Shown here: one piece after another, positions 47,426-55,770 of the stretch | How positions within the stretch are numbered: the stretch's first letter is position 1 | How the letters are laid out: every line of letters begins with the position of its first letter | Source of the DNA: Lachnospiraceae bacterium | Lineage (GTDB): Bacteria; Bacillota; Clostridia; Lachnospirales; Lachnospiraceae | DNA length: 63,530 nucleotides | Assembly (NCBI GenBank): GCA_017480565.1 | Contig: JAFVAL010000055.1 | Coordinates: forward strand, 1-63,530 | Direction of reading: 5' to 3' | Position numbers and translations under genes: made by a program | Notes under the pieces: generated by a model | Seen by the model: only the letters and a program-made list of their open reading frames with translations | Told to the model about the DNA's origin: nothing | The model's database searches: none

Positions 47426-47430
47426 AATAT

Positions 47431-48948
47431 ATGTACAACAAAGTACAAAGTGCTGTGCTTCACGGGATGGAGGTTCATCTCGTGGAAGTACAGGCAGACA
47501 TTTCTGAAGGACTGCCTGTCTTTGACATGGTTGGTCTTCCCGGGTCTGAAGTCAAAGAATCCAGAGAGCGGGTGCGCACGGCGCTTCGCAACAGTGGTTT
47601 TCGGATCCCTCCGAAACGGATCACGGTGAATTTATCACCGGCAGATTTAAAGAAGGAGGGGACTGCCTTTGACCTTCCTATCGCCGCGGCCATTCTGCGC
47701 GGTATCACAAACATTCCGGATGCCTTTGAAAATGGAATTATCATCGGTGAAGTAGGCCTTGATGGAAGCGTCATTCCGGTGCGAGGTGCGATTTCGATTG
47801 CCAAACATGCACAAGCGCTCGGCTACTGCCGCATTCTTTGTGCGAAAGAAAACGCGGAAGAGTGCAGAAACACGGCGAAGCTTTCGTGCATTGGGGTAAG
47901 TTCACTAAAGGAGATGGCTGCGTATCTACAGGAAGGGACATTGCCCCCACAAGAGAGTTGTATAACGGAGGAAACCATGCCTTCTTTGCCGGACTTTTCG
48001 GATCTTGCCGGACTGGAAGTGGCAAAGAGAGCCGCAGAGATTGCTGTGGCTGGACGACATCATTTTCTGATGGTGGGACCGCCTGGTGCGGGAAAGACGA
48101 TGATTGCAAAGAGAATGATGAGTATCTTTCCAGCATTAAACGATGAGGAACGCAATCTGCAGGCAGAACTTCTTAGCATTATGGGACTGCCGGCCTTGTC
48201 GCCAGACCGTCCGTTTCGATCACCTGATGCTTCAGTGACTGCGGCTGCCTTTTTAGGCGGTGGACAAAAGATGCTCCCGGGAGAGATGGTGCTTGCCAAT
48301 GACGGAATCTTGTTTCTGGATGAACTTCCTTCGTATCCGAGCAGGATCTTGGATCTGCTTCGCATTCCTATGGAAGAGGGAAAGGTGATCCTTACGCGTA
48401 AGAACGGTGCCTACGAGTTTCCGGCAGATTTCATGTTTGTCGGCGCGATGAATCCTTGTCCTTGCGGATTCTATCCAGATATGCAGCGCTGCAAATGTAC
48501 TCCGGATCAGAGAATTCGTTATCGCAGACGCGTCGATGGGCCTTTGTTGGATCGGATCGATCTGTATCTTTCACTGCAGCCAATGGATTATGAGGGAATC
48601 TCCGGTGGACGCGGATGTGGGGAGAACTCCGAGACGATACGAGGACGCGTTACACAGGCCTGGGAACGCCAACAGAATCGTTATGAGAAGGAGAAGTTTC
48701 ATTTTAATGCACGGATGCCTGCAGAAAAGATCCCAGTATACTGTGCGCTTGGCAGGACGGAGCAAAGTCTGATGGAGCGATATTATAAACGATATCGGTT
48801 GTCTGCGAGAGCTTACCATAAAGTGTTAAAGGTTGCACGTACGATCGCGGATCTTGACGGATCAGATCAGATTCGTTCAGCACATCTGACGGAGGCGATT
48901 CATTTGCGATGTGATGATCCGGAAGCAGAAGGGAGACTGAAACGATGA
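47431..48948 (+). CDS. comM: ComM/YifB family AAA+ protein (Mg-chelatase-like)
   Basis: A 505-residue ComM-type hexameric helicase that promotes branch migration during integration of transforming DNA. It has an N-terminal Lon protease-like domain (GLPVFDMVGLPGSEVKESRER), an AAA+ module with VGPPGAGKTMIAKRM and GILFLDELPSYP, an internal cysteine-rich loop (NPCPCGFYPDMQRCKC) and a C-terminal Mg-chelatase-type domain. The ATG at 47431 follows AGGAGAGGAG. It overlaps dprA by four bases; comM-dprA pairs are frequent. Confidence 0.94.
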   Translation: MYNKVQSAVLHGMEVHLVEVQADISEGLPVFDMVGLPGSEVKESRERVRTALRNSGFRIPPKRITVNLSPADLKKEGTAFDLPIAAAILRGITNIPDAFENGIIIGEVGLDGSVIPVRGAISIAKHAQALGYCRILCAKENAEECRNTAKLSCIGVSSLKEMAAYLQEGTLPPQESCITEETMPSLPDFSDLAGLEVAKRAAEIAVAGRHHFLMVGPPGAGKTMIAKRMMSIFPALNDEERNLQAELLSIMGLPALSPDRPFRSPDASVTAAAFLGGGQKMLPGEMVLANDGILFLDELPSYPSRILDLLRIPMEEGKVILTRKNGAYEFPADFMFVGAMNPCPCGFYPDMQRCKCTPDQRIRYRRRVDGPLLDRIDLYLSLQPMDYEGISGGRGCGENSETIRGRVTQAWERQQNRYEKEKFHFNARMPAEKIPVYCALGRTEQSLMERYYKRYRLSARAYHKVLKVARTIADLDGSDQIRSAHLTEAIHLRCDDPEAEGRLKR

Positions 48949-50036
48949 CAAAGCGAGAACTGTGGTTTTGGCTTTCCGGGATACCAGGAATCGGTGCGAT
49001 GACGGCAAGAGCCTTGTTAAAGGAATATGGTTCTTTAGAGGAACTCTGGAAGCTTAAGACAGAGATCGTAGAAGAAAGCGGACTGATGAATCTAAGACAG
49101 AAGAACGCTTTTTTGTACTCACGGGAGAAAGATGCCATAAAGCGTCGATTTGATGAAATGACGCGTCTTCGGATTGAGATGGTGACCTGCGAAGAGGACA
49201 TTTACCCGAGTCGGTTAAAGATCCTTTATGACGCCCCGATCGTGATCTATTATAAAGGGAAGCTGCCGGACGAAGATACGCCAACCATCTCGATGGTCGG
49301 TGCCAGAGATTGTTCCGGCTATGGCAGGGAGGTTGCCTTGCACTTTGCGGCCTCATTTGCCGATGCGGGCATCCAGGTCATCTCCGGACTTGCGAGAGGA
49401 ATCGATGGTTTTTCACATCAAGGGGCTCTTGAGGCAAATGGACGCACCTTTGGCGTGCTTGGATGTGGCGTGGATCAGTGTTATCCAAGGCAGAATCTGG
49501 ATCTTTATCTGGAGATGATGGAAAAAGGTGGTGTCTTATCGGAGATGATACCGCAGACCAAACCGCTGCCGGCAAATTTCCCGATGAGAAATCGTATCAT
49601 CGCTGCACTCGGTGATGCGATCCTGGTGGTGGAAGCCAGAGAAGAGAGTGGATCTTTGATTACAGTAGACCAAGGACTGGAACTGGGAAAAGACATTTAT
49701 GCGATTCCAGGGAGGATCATGGATCCTTTGAGCGCAGGATGTCACCATCTGATTCGAAACGGCGCGATTTTAGCACAGTCTCCGGCGGATGTTTTGGCCG
49801 GATTTGAGCATTATGAACAGCTAACGCTTCCGCTTTCCGGCGGGAAATTGGTACTTGATTCGAAAGAAGAAAAGGTGTATGCTTGTCTGGACTTGGTGCC
49901 AAAAAACACTCAGTTTATCGTGAATGAAACAGATTTAACACCTCAGGAAGTCATGGAGTGTCTGGACCGTCTGGAATTTAGAGGACAGGTGCGAGAGGCG
50001 TCCAGAGGATATTATATGAAGGCCGGCCTGTTTTAA
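48945..50036 (+). CDS. dprA: DNA processing protein DprA
   Basis: DprA loads RecA onto incoming single-stranded DNA during natural transformation. The 363 residues carry an N-terminal SAM/HhH-like domain (LSGIPGIGAMTARALLKEYG), the Rossmann-type core with SMVGARDCSGYGREVA, ISGLARGIDGFSHQGAL and FPMRNRIIAALGDAILVVEA, and a C-terminal winged helix. It is coupled to comM by ATGA and precedes topA as in Bacillus (dprA-topA). Presence does not prove competence; Clostridia often keep dprA without known transformation. Confidence 0.96.
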   Translation: MTKRELWFWLSGIPGIGAMTARALLKEYGSLEELWKLKTEIVEESGLMNLRQKNAFLYSREKDAIKRRFDEMTRLRIEMVTCEEDIYPSRLKILYDAPIVIYYKGKLPDEDTPTISMVGARDCSGYGREVALHFAASFADAGIQVISGLARGIDGFSHQGALEANGRTFGVLGCGVDQCYPRQNLDLYLEMMEKGGVLSEMIPQTKPLPANFPMRNRIIAALGDAILVVEAREESGSLITVDQGLELGKDIYAIPGRIMDPLSAGCHHLIRNGAILAQSPADVLAGFEHYEQLTLPLSGGKLVLDSKEEKVYACLDLVPKNTQFIVNETDLTPQEVMECLDRLEFRGQVREASRGYYMKAGLF

Positions 50037-50051
50037 GACCGGGCTCTTTTT
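50021..50051 (+). terminator. Possible weak terminator at the end of dprA
   Basis: A short GC-rich stem with one mismatch spans the dprA stop codon (about 50020-50026 with 50038-50044) and is followed by CTTTTT. topA starts 16 bases later, so read-through seems needed. Confidence 0.35.
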
Positions 50052-50066
50052 GGAGGAAATGTTCCC

Positions 50067-52130
50067 ATGCCAAGATATCTTGTCATCGTGGAGTCGCCCG
50101 CAAAGGCGAAGACAATTAAGAAGTTTCTCGGCTCTTCTTATACCGTAGAGGCGAGCAACGGCCATGTTAGAGACCTTCCCAAGAGTCAGCTGGGATTTGA
50201 TCCGGAGCATGGATTTGAACCGAAGTATATCACCATTCGTGGGAAAGGTGATCTTCTGGCACATTTAAGAAAAGAAGTGGCCAAAGCGGATAGAGTCTAT
50301 CTCGCAACGGACCCTGACCGTGAGGGAGAAGCGATTTCGTGGCATCTAGCAGCTGCGCTTAATTTGCAGGATAAAAAGTACAGCAGGATTACATTCAATG
50401 AGATCACGAAGACCGCGGTGAAGGCTTCCATTAAGCAGGCGCGGGAGATTGACCAGAACCTGGTAGATGCCCAACAGGCCAGAAGAGTGCTCGACCGCAT
50501 GGTGGGGTATTCGATCAGCCCTCTTCTCTGGAAGAAGATCAAGCGTGGCCTGTCCGCAGGAAGAGTCCAGTCGGCGGCGCTTCGCATCATCTGTGACCGT
50601 GAAAATGAGATCGCTGCCTTTATTCCGCAGGAATATTGGAGCATTGATCTTACCTTTGGCGCGGAGAAGGGCAAGAAATCGTTTACCGCCCATTATTTTG
50701 GCGAAGGAGATCAAAAGAGAGACATTTCTTCGAAGGAAGAAGCGGATGCAATCCTAAAAGATCTTACGGATGCTTCTTATGTCGTCAATGAAGTAAAGCG
50801 CGGCGAACGGATGCGTCAGGCTCCTCTGCCGTTTACAACGAGTACGCTGCAGCAAGAGGCCGCAAAGACGCTTGGATTCCCGACACAAAAGACGATGCGT
50901 CTGGCGCAGCAATTATACGAAGGTGTGGATGTAAAGTCCCATGGAACTATCGGTCTGATCACGTATCTGCGTACGGATTCCACCAGAGTTTCGGAAGAAG
51001 CAGAAGGCGCGGCGAAGACATTTATCGAAGAGCATTACGGGGAAACCTATTATGCGGTCAATGAACGCAAGATTTCTTCTGGCAATAAGATTCAGGATGC
51101 ACATGAAGCCATCAGACCTACTTACGTGGATCTGACGCCTGCGGCAGTGAAGGATTCTCTTCAGAGAGACCAGTTTCGGCTTTACCAACTGATCTGGAAG
51201 CGGTTTGTCGGCAGCCGCATGAAAGCTGCCGTCTACGAGACACTTTCGATGAAGATTGACAGTGGCTCACATCGTTTTACGTCCAGTGCGTCGCAGCTGA
51301 AGTATGATGGATTCCTTTCGGTGTACCAGCCGGATGAGGATAGCTGGGAGACGCAGGCACTGTCTGACGATTTGAGTGCTGGTACCGTATTAAATGCAGC
51401 GAAGGTGGATGCAAAGCAGCATTTTACACAGCCTCCGGCACATTACACGGAAGCTGCCCTGGTGCGCGCGATGGAAGAGCTTGGTATTGGAAGACCGAGT
51501 ACCTACGCGCCGATTATCACAACAATTCTTGGCAGACGTTACGTTGTGCGCGAGAATAAGAATCTTTATGTGACAGAACTGGGAGAAGCGGTCAATCATT
51601 TGATGGTCGAAGGGTTTCCGAGCATCGTCGATGTCACATTTACAGCGAATATGGAAAGCCTGCTTGATGGTGTCGAAGAAGGCAACGTCAACTGGAAAAC
51701 TGTGGTATCGAACTTCTATCCGGATCTGATGGAGGCTGTGAAGGAAGCGCAGGAGAATATGGATCAGATTAAGATCGAGGATGAGAAGACCGACGAGATC
51801 TGTGATGTGTGCGGCCGTCAGATGGTCATCAAGTATGGTCCGCACGGAAAGTTCCTTGCCTGCCCTGGCTTTCCGGAGTGTCGCAACACCAAGCCTTATC
51901 TGGAGAAGATCGGTGTTCCTTGTCCGCTTTGCGGGAAAGACATTGTGGTTCGCAAAACAAAAAAGGGACGTAGATACTATGGATGTGAGAACAATCCGGA
52001 ATGCAGCTTTATGTCATGGTTTACGCCAACAAACGAGAAGTGTCCAAAGTGTGGAAATGTTCTTTTAAAACGTGGAAATCGCCTCGTCTGTATGAATGAA
52101 GAGTGCGGATTTGTCAAAGAAAACGAATAA
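50067..52130 (+). CDS. topA: DNA topoisomerase I
   Basis: TopA relaxes negative supercoils through a single-strand break. The 687 residues begin with the TOPRIM domain (VIVESPAKAKTIKKFLG and DPDREGEAISWHL), include the active-site Tyr in TYLRTDSTRVS, and end with three zinc ribbons (CDVCG to CRNT, CPLCG to CSFM, CPKCG to CGFV). Its length is normal for Firmicutes. The dprA-topA-codY-rpsB order resembles Bacillus, but trmFO, xerC and clpQ-clpY found there are missing here. Confidence 0.98.
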   Translation: MPRYLVIVESPAKAKTIKKFLGSSYTVEASNGHVRDLPKSQLGFDPEHGFEPKYITIRGKGDLLAHLRKEVAKADRVYLATDPDREGEAISWHLAAALNLQDKKYSRITFNEITKTAVKASIKQAREIDQNLVDAQQARRVLDRMVGYSISPLLWKKIKRGLSAGRVQSAALRIICDRENEIAAFIPQEYWSIDLTFGAEKGKKSFTAHYFGEGDQKRDISSKEEADAILKDLTDASYVVNEVKRGERMRQAPLPFTTSTLQQEAAKTLGFPTQKTMRLAQQLYEGVDVKSHGTIGLITYLRTDSTRVSEEAEGAAKTFIEEHYGETYYAVNERKISSGNKIQDAHEAIRPTYVDLTPAAVKDSLQRDQFRLYQLIWKRFVGSRMKAAVYETLSMKIDSGSHRFTSSASQLKYDGFLSVYQPDEDSWETQALSDDLSAGTVLNAAKVDAKQHFTQPPAHYTEAALVRAMEELGIGRPSTYAPIITTILGRRYVVRENKNLYVTELGEAVNHLMVEGFPSIVDVTFTANMESLLDGVEEGNVNWKTVVSNFYPDLMEAVKEAQENMDQIKIEDEKTDEICDVCGRQMVIKYGPHGKFLACPGFPECRNTKPYLEKIGVPCPLCGKDIVVRKTKKGRRYYGCENNPECSFMSWFTPTNEKCPKCGNVLLKRGNRLVCMNEECGFVKENE

Positions 52131-52140
52131 TATTGACAAG

Positions 52141-52178
52141 AATGCCGAAGGGGATCTCCTCTTCGGCATTGCCTTTTC
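52141..52178 (+). terminator. Terminator of topA
   Basis: A 10-bp perfect stem (52141-52150 with 52161-52170), extendable inside by about three pairs, with the tail GCCTTTTCT. Confidence 0.75.
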
Positions 52179-52181
52179 TGA

Positions 52182-52206
52182 TATTTTGAGAAAATTCCTG
52201 AAAACT
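52182..52206 (+). promoter_or_regulatory. Two overlapping CodY-like boxes upstream of codY
   Basis: Against the CodY consensus AATTTTCWGAAAATT, 52182-52196 matches at 13 of 15 positions and 52192-52206 at 12 of 15. The boxes overlap by 5 bases, close to the overlapping arrangement known for CodY sites, and lie directly upstream of the codY -35 box. This predicts negative autoregulation. Confidence 0.65.
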
Positions 52207-52208
52207 TA

Positions 52209-52237
52209 TTGCAAATATTTTATTAGAATGCTAAAAT
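52209..52237 (+). promoter_or_regulatory. Promoter of codY
   Basis: TTGCAA (52209-52214), 17 bases, TAAAAT (52232-52237), 42 bases before the codY ATG. Confidence 0.75.
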
Positions 52238-52279
52238 ATGTATAAATAAATACAAATCACATTTTGACAGGAGGAATCT

Positions 52280-53083
52280 ATGAGCGTTCAATTATTGGAT
52301 AAAACAAGAAAGATTAACAAATTACTGCATAATAATCGTACACAGAAGGTTGTGTTTAATGACATTTGTCAGGTGTTAGGAGAGGTTCTCGACTCGAATG
52401 TATTTGTAATCAGCCGTAAGGGTAAGGTGCTTGGCTACGCTGCCAACGAGATCGTCCCTGAGCTTGGAACCAACCTGATTTGCACGGAAGTCGGAGAGCA
52501 TGTGGATGATATGCTCAACGAGCGTTTCTTAAGCGTGTTGTCCACCAAGGAGAATGTCAATCTGATGACCCTGGGATTCGAGGCAGAGGAGATTGACCGG
52601 TATCGCGGTATCATTTCCCCGATCGATATTGCAGGCGAGAGACTGGGAACCCTGTTCGTTTATAAGACCGATACGCAGTATCTGATCGATGATATTATTT
52701 TGTCAGAGTATGGTACCACGGTTGTTGGTCTTGAGATGCTTCGTTCTGTATCTGAGGAGAATGCGGAGGAGATTCGTAAGCTTCAGGTGGTACGTTCTGC
52801 GATCGGAACACTGTCCTTCTCTGAGTTGGAAGCCATTCTTCACATCTTTGATGAGCTTGGCGGAAACGAAGGAATCCTGGTTGCAAGCAAGATTGCAGAT
52901 CGTTTCGGCATCACCCGTTCGGTCATTGTCAACGCACTGCGCAAGTTTGAAAGTGCAGGTGTCATCGAGTCGAAGTCTTCCGGTATGAAGGGTACTTTTA
53001 TCCGTGTTGTCAATGAGGCTGTATTTGACGAACTGGAGAATGTGCGCGAGACACAGATGGAAGAGATCGATTTTGACGAATAA
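52280..53083 (+). CDS. codY: GTP-sensing transcriptional regulator CodY
   Basis: CodY represses starvation-response genes when GTP and branched-chain amino acids are plentiful. The 267 residues comprise an N-terminal GAF domain (about 1-155, with NVFVISRKGKVLGYA) and a C-terminal winged helix (about 200-255) with ASKIADRFGITRSVIVNALR and ESKSSGMKGTFIRV. It is transcribed alone, from a promoter with CodY-like boxes, to a strong terminator. Its regulon in this organism is likely to include amino-acid and nitrogen genes. Confidence 0.98.
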   Translation: MSVQLLDKTRKINKLLHNNRTQKVVFNDICQVLGEVLDSNVFVISRKGKVLGYAANEIVPELGTNLICTEVGEHVDDMLNERFLSVLSTKENVNLMTLGFEAEEIDRYRGIISPIDIAGERLGTLFVYKTDTQYLIDDIILSEYGTTVVGLEMLRSVSEENAEEIRKLQVVRSAIGTLSFSELEAILHIFDELGGNEGILVASKIADRFGITRSVIVNALRKFESAGVIESKSSGMKGTFIRVVNEAVFDELENVRETQMEEIDFDE

Positions 53084-53101
53084 GTTCTTAAAAAAGTACA
53101 G

Positions 53102-53139
53102 AAATCCGGGAATGTTTTGCGACATTTCCGGATTTTTTT
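53102..53139 (+). terminator. Terminator of codY
   Basis: A 14-bp stem with one G-T pair (53102-53115 with 53122-53135), a 6-base loop and a further run of T residues. Confidence 0.9.
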
Positions 53140-53140
53140 C

Positions 53141-53169
53141 TTGCATCAGAACATGGTTTGTGCTAATAT
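53141..53169 (+). promoter_or_regulatory. Promoter of rpsB-tsf
   Basis: TTGCAT (53141-53146), 17 bases, TAATAT (53164-53169), beginning one base after the codY terminator tail. It leaves a leader of about 95 bases. Confidence 0.75.
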
Positions 53170-53175
53170 TTTCTG

Positions 53176-53260
53176 GTGACACTGCACGCGCGGGGATTTC
53201 TTTCAGGGTGCCTACGGGTCTGAGGGAAAGAAGAGACGCGCGCAAGAAAAACCAAAGGAG
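53176..53260 (+). promoter_or_regulatory. Structured mRNA leader of rpsB
   Basis: The leader folds into nested stems: 53187-53192 with 53237-53242 (6 bp, all G-C) and, inside, 53198-53204 with 53226-53232 (7 bp), separated by unpaired GGGAT and GAGA sides, with a 21-base apical loop containing GGGTGCCTACGGGTCTGAGG. The AAAGGAGGAG ribosome-binding site (about 53254-53263) lies just outside the stem. This fits an autoregulatory S2 binding site, although I cannot match it to a named leader family. Confidence 0.55.
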
Positions 53261-53269
53261 GAGAATAAC

Positions 53270-53998
53270 ATGAGCGTTATTTCTATGAAGCAGTTATTGG
53301 AAGCAGGTGTTCATTTCGGACATCAGACCAGACGTTGGAACCCTAAGATGGCTCCTTACATTTACACCGAGAGAAACGGGATCTATATCATCGATCTGCA
53401 GAAGTCGGTTGGTAAGGTAGACGAAGCTTATGCAGCAATTAAGGAGATCGTTGCAGACGGCGGCACCATTCTTTTTGTCGGCACGAAGAAGCAGGCACAG
53501 GATTCCATCAAGTCCGAAGCTGAGCGCTGCGGTATGTTTTATGTCAATGAGAGATGGCTTGGCGGTATGCTGACCAACTTCAAGACCATCCAGAGCCGTA
53601 TTGCCCGCTTAAAAGAGATCGAGACCATGTCTGAGGACGGAACTTTTGATGTTCTGCCGAAGAAGGAAGTCATCGCTCTGAAGAAGGAGTGGGAGAAGCT
53701 TGAGAAGAACCTCGGCGGTATCAAAGAGATGAAGAGAGTTCCGGATGCAATCTTCGTAGTTGACCCGAAGAAGGAGAGAATCTGCGTTCAGGAAGCTCAT
53801 ACACTTGGCATCACTCTGATCGGTATTGCAGATACCAACTGCGATCCGGAAGAGCTTGATTATGTCATCCCCGGCAACGACGATGCGATTCGTGCGGTTA
53901 AGCTGATCACCTCTGCTATGGCAGATGCTGTCATCGAGGCGAACCAGGGCGTTCAGTACGATGAGGGCGAGCCGGTTGTAGCAGAAGACGAAGAGTAA
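53270..53998 (+). CDS. rpsB: 30S ribosomal protein S2
   Basis: S2 is a late-binding protein of the 30S subunit that helps recruit S1 or mRNA. The 242 residues include [22 protein letters not shown], the coiled-coil insertion around ARLKEIETM, and [23 protein letters not shown]. The C-terminus is acidic. It is paired with tsf 21 bases downstream, the near-universal rpsB-tsf operon. Confidence 0.99.
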   Translation: MSVISMKQLLEAGVHFGHQTRRWNPKMAPYIYTERNGIYIIDLQKSVGKVDEAYAAIKEIVADGGTILFVGTKKQAQDSIKSEAERCGMFYVNERWLGGMLTNFKTIQSRIARLKEIETMSEDGTFDVLPKKEVIALKKEWEKLEKNLGGIKEMKRVPDAIFVVDPKKERICVQEAHTLGITLIGIADTNCDPEELDYVIPGNDDAIRAVKLITSAMADAVIEANQGVQYDEGEPVVAEDEE

Positions 53999-54018
53999 GT
54001 GGATCGGAGGATTTCATT

Positions 54019-54948
54019 ATGGCAATTACAGCTGCTGATGTTAAGAAGTTAAGAGAGATGACCGGTTCCGGTATGATGGACTGCAAGAAGGCTCTGACCG
54101 CAACCGATGGCGATATGGATAAGGCTGTTGAGTGGCTGCGTGAGAAGGGTCTTGCGACCGCTCAGAAGAAGGCTAGCAGAATCGCTGCAGAAGGTCTTGT
54201 TACCACGAAGATTTCCGAAGATGGCAAGAACGCTGTTGTCGTTGAAGTCAATTCTGAGACCGATTTCGTAGCTAAGAATGAGAAGTTCCAGGCATTTGTT
54301 GCCGATGTTGCTGCTCAGGCATTAAACACCGAAGCTGCAGATCTGGATGCTTTCCTTGCTGAGGCTTGGCAGGGCGGCGAAGGCACCGTTAAGGATGCTT
54401 TGGTTGCTCAGATCGCTGTCATCGGCGAAAACCTGAACATTCGTCGTTTCAAGCAGGTGAAGGAAGAGAATGGTTTCATTGCTTCCTACATCCATGCTGG
54501 CGGCAAGATCGGTGTTCTGGTTGATGTTGTGACCGATATCGTCAACGACGAGACCAAGGAGATGGCGAAGAATGTTGCAATGCAGGTTGCAGCGTTAAAG
54601 CCTCTTTATACCAGCGATGCAGAGATCGACCAGGATTACATTGACCGTGAGAAGGAGATTCTCTTTGTTCAGGCGAAGAACGAGAAGCCGGAAGGCAACG
54701 AGAAGATGTGGAACGGCATGGTCATGGGTCGTATCAAGAAGGAACTCAAGGAGATCTGCCTGTTAGATCAGATCTATGTCAAGGCAGAAGACGGCAAGCA
54801 GTCTGTTGGACAGTATGTAGCAGAAGTCGCTAAGGCTGTTGGCGGTCCTGTTGCTGTGAAGGGCTTTGTCCGTTTTGAGACCGGCGAAGGCATCGAGAAG
54901 AAGGAAGAAAACTTTGCAGAAGAAGTTGCAAAGCAGATGGGCCTTTAA
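54019..54948 (+). CDS. tsf: Elongation factor Ts
   Basis: EF-Ts exchanges GDP for GTP on EF-Tu. The 309 residues begin with the UBA-like domain (VKKLREMTGSGMMDCKKAL), followed by the TDFVAKNEKFQ signature and two core subdomains with the dimer region. It is the last gene of the operon: a terminator follows where many bacteria continue with pyrH and frr. Confidence 0.99.
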   Translation: MAITAADVKKLREMTGSGMMDCKKALTATDGDMDKAVEWLREKGLATAQKKASRIAAEGLVTTKISEDGKNAVVVEVNSETDFVAKNEKFQAFVADVAAQALNTEAADLDAFLAEAWQGGEGTVKDALVAQIAVIGENLNIRRFKQVKEENGFIASYIHAGGKIGVLVDVVTDIVNDETKEMAKNVAMQVAALKPLYTSDAEIDQDYIDREKEILFVQAKNEKPEGNEKMWNGMVMGRIKKELKEICLLDQIYVKAEDGKQSVGQYVAEVAKAVGGPVAVKGFVRFETGEGIEKKEENFAEEVAKQMGL

Positions 54949-54968
54949 TTCTAAGAGATAAGACATGC

Positions 54969-55006
54969 AGGGGGATGAACTTTGGTTCATTCCCCTCTTT
55001 CCTTTT
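54969..55006 (+). terminator. Terminator of rpsB-tsf
   Basis: An 11-bp stem with one G-T pair (54969-54979 with 54986-54996), a 6-base loop and the tail CTTTCCTTTT. Confidence 0.82.
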
Positions 55007-55018
55007 GTGGACAGTAAG

Positions 55019-55753
55019 ATGAAGACGATTTTATTTGATTTTTCCGGTATGTATCCGGCTCATTTCCATTGCGACAAACGGATCGATTGTCGAGGTATCG
55101 AGGGGACGAATTTATACTGCAGTGAAGAGGCTGAGGAAGAGATCCGCACAAGAATTCGGCAAATGGGTGCGCCTGGGATTCATTTGATCGATCACGGCAA
55201 TTATCATTATGTGAGCAAGCTTTTCCTGGATGTACTCGATGAGGAGTGTGATCTTGTTGTATTTGATCATCACACCGACATGCAGGCACCGGGGCTTTTC
55301 GATCTCTTAAGCTGTGGGAACTGGATTCGATCGGCAATGTTAAACAATAAAAAGATGCAGTCTATCTGTATCTTGGGACCATCTGAGCAGGCATTTGATG
55401 AGGTGGAAGCTGACTTAAGAGAGCGAGCACATTTTCTCTCAGAGCCTAAGCTCAAGATGAAGGGACGAGAGATTGGTACTTGGCTTCGCGAGAGGCTAAA
55501 AAGCAAAAACCTTTGGGTTTCAGTTGATCTGGATTTTTTATCGAAAAATGTAATTACGACGAATTGGGATCAGGGGAACTTTTCCTTGCAGGAATTAAAA
55601 GAGATGCTTTTAGAAGTGTGTTCGTTGCCTGGCCTTCTCGGCATCGATCTGTGCGGAGGCCATCCGGATACATTTGACGAAAGATCAGAGAATGTTTATG
55701 AAGAGCTGCTTGCTTTCTTGCAGTCTTTTGTTAAAATAAATGACAGAGATTAG
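55019..55753 (+). CDS. Arginase-family (ureohydrolase fold) protein
   Basis: A 244-residue arginase/deacetylase-fold protein. Two metal motifs are kept: DHHTD (Asp83, His85, Asp87) in place of DAHxD, and SVDLD with Asp170 and Asp172. The usual DP after the second motif is missing, and the chain is about 50 residues shorter than arginase or agmatinase, so the substrate is uncertain. I chose the ATG at 55019 because the earlier in-frame ATG (54965) lies in the tsf terminator. No clear promoter or strong ribosome-binding site is visible. It precedes the dipeptidase gene by 17 bases. Confidence 0.78.
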   Translation: MKTILFDFSGMYPAHFHCDKRIDCRGIEGTNLYCSEEAEEEIRTRIRQMGAPGIHLIDHGNYHYVSKLFLDVLDEECDLVVFDHHTDMQAPGLFDLLSCGNWIRSAMLNNKKMQSICILGPSEQAFDEVEADLRERAHFLSEPKLKMKGREIGTWLRERLKSKNLWVSVDLDFLSKNVITTNWDQGNFSLQELKEMLLEVCSLPGLLGIDLCGGHPDTFDERSENVYEELLAFLQSFVKINDRD

Positions 55754-55770
55754 GAGAGGGAGGAATATCC

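Noticed and set aside
54965-55018. An earlier start for the arginase-fold protein
   Set aside because: The codons lie inside the tsf terminator hairpin and the family fold begins at the later ATG.
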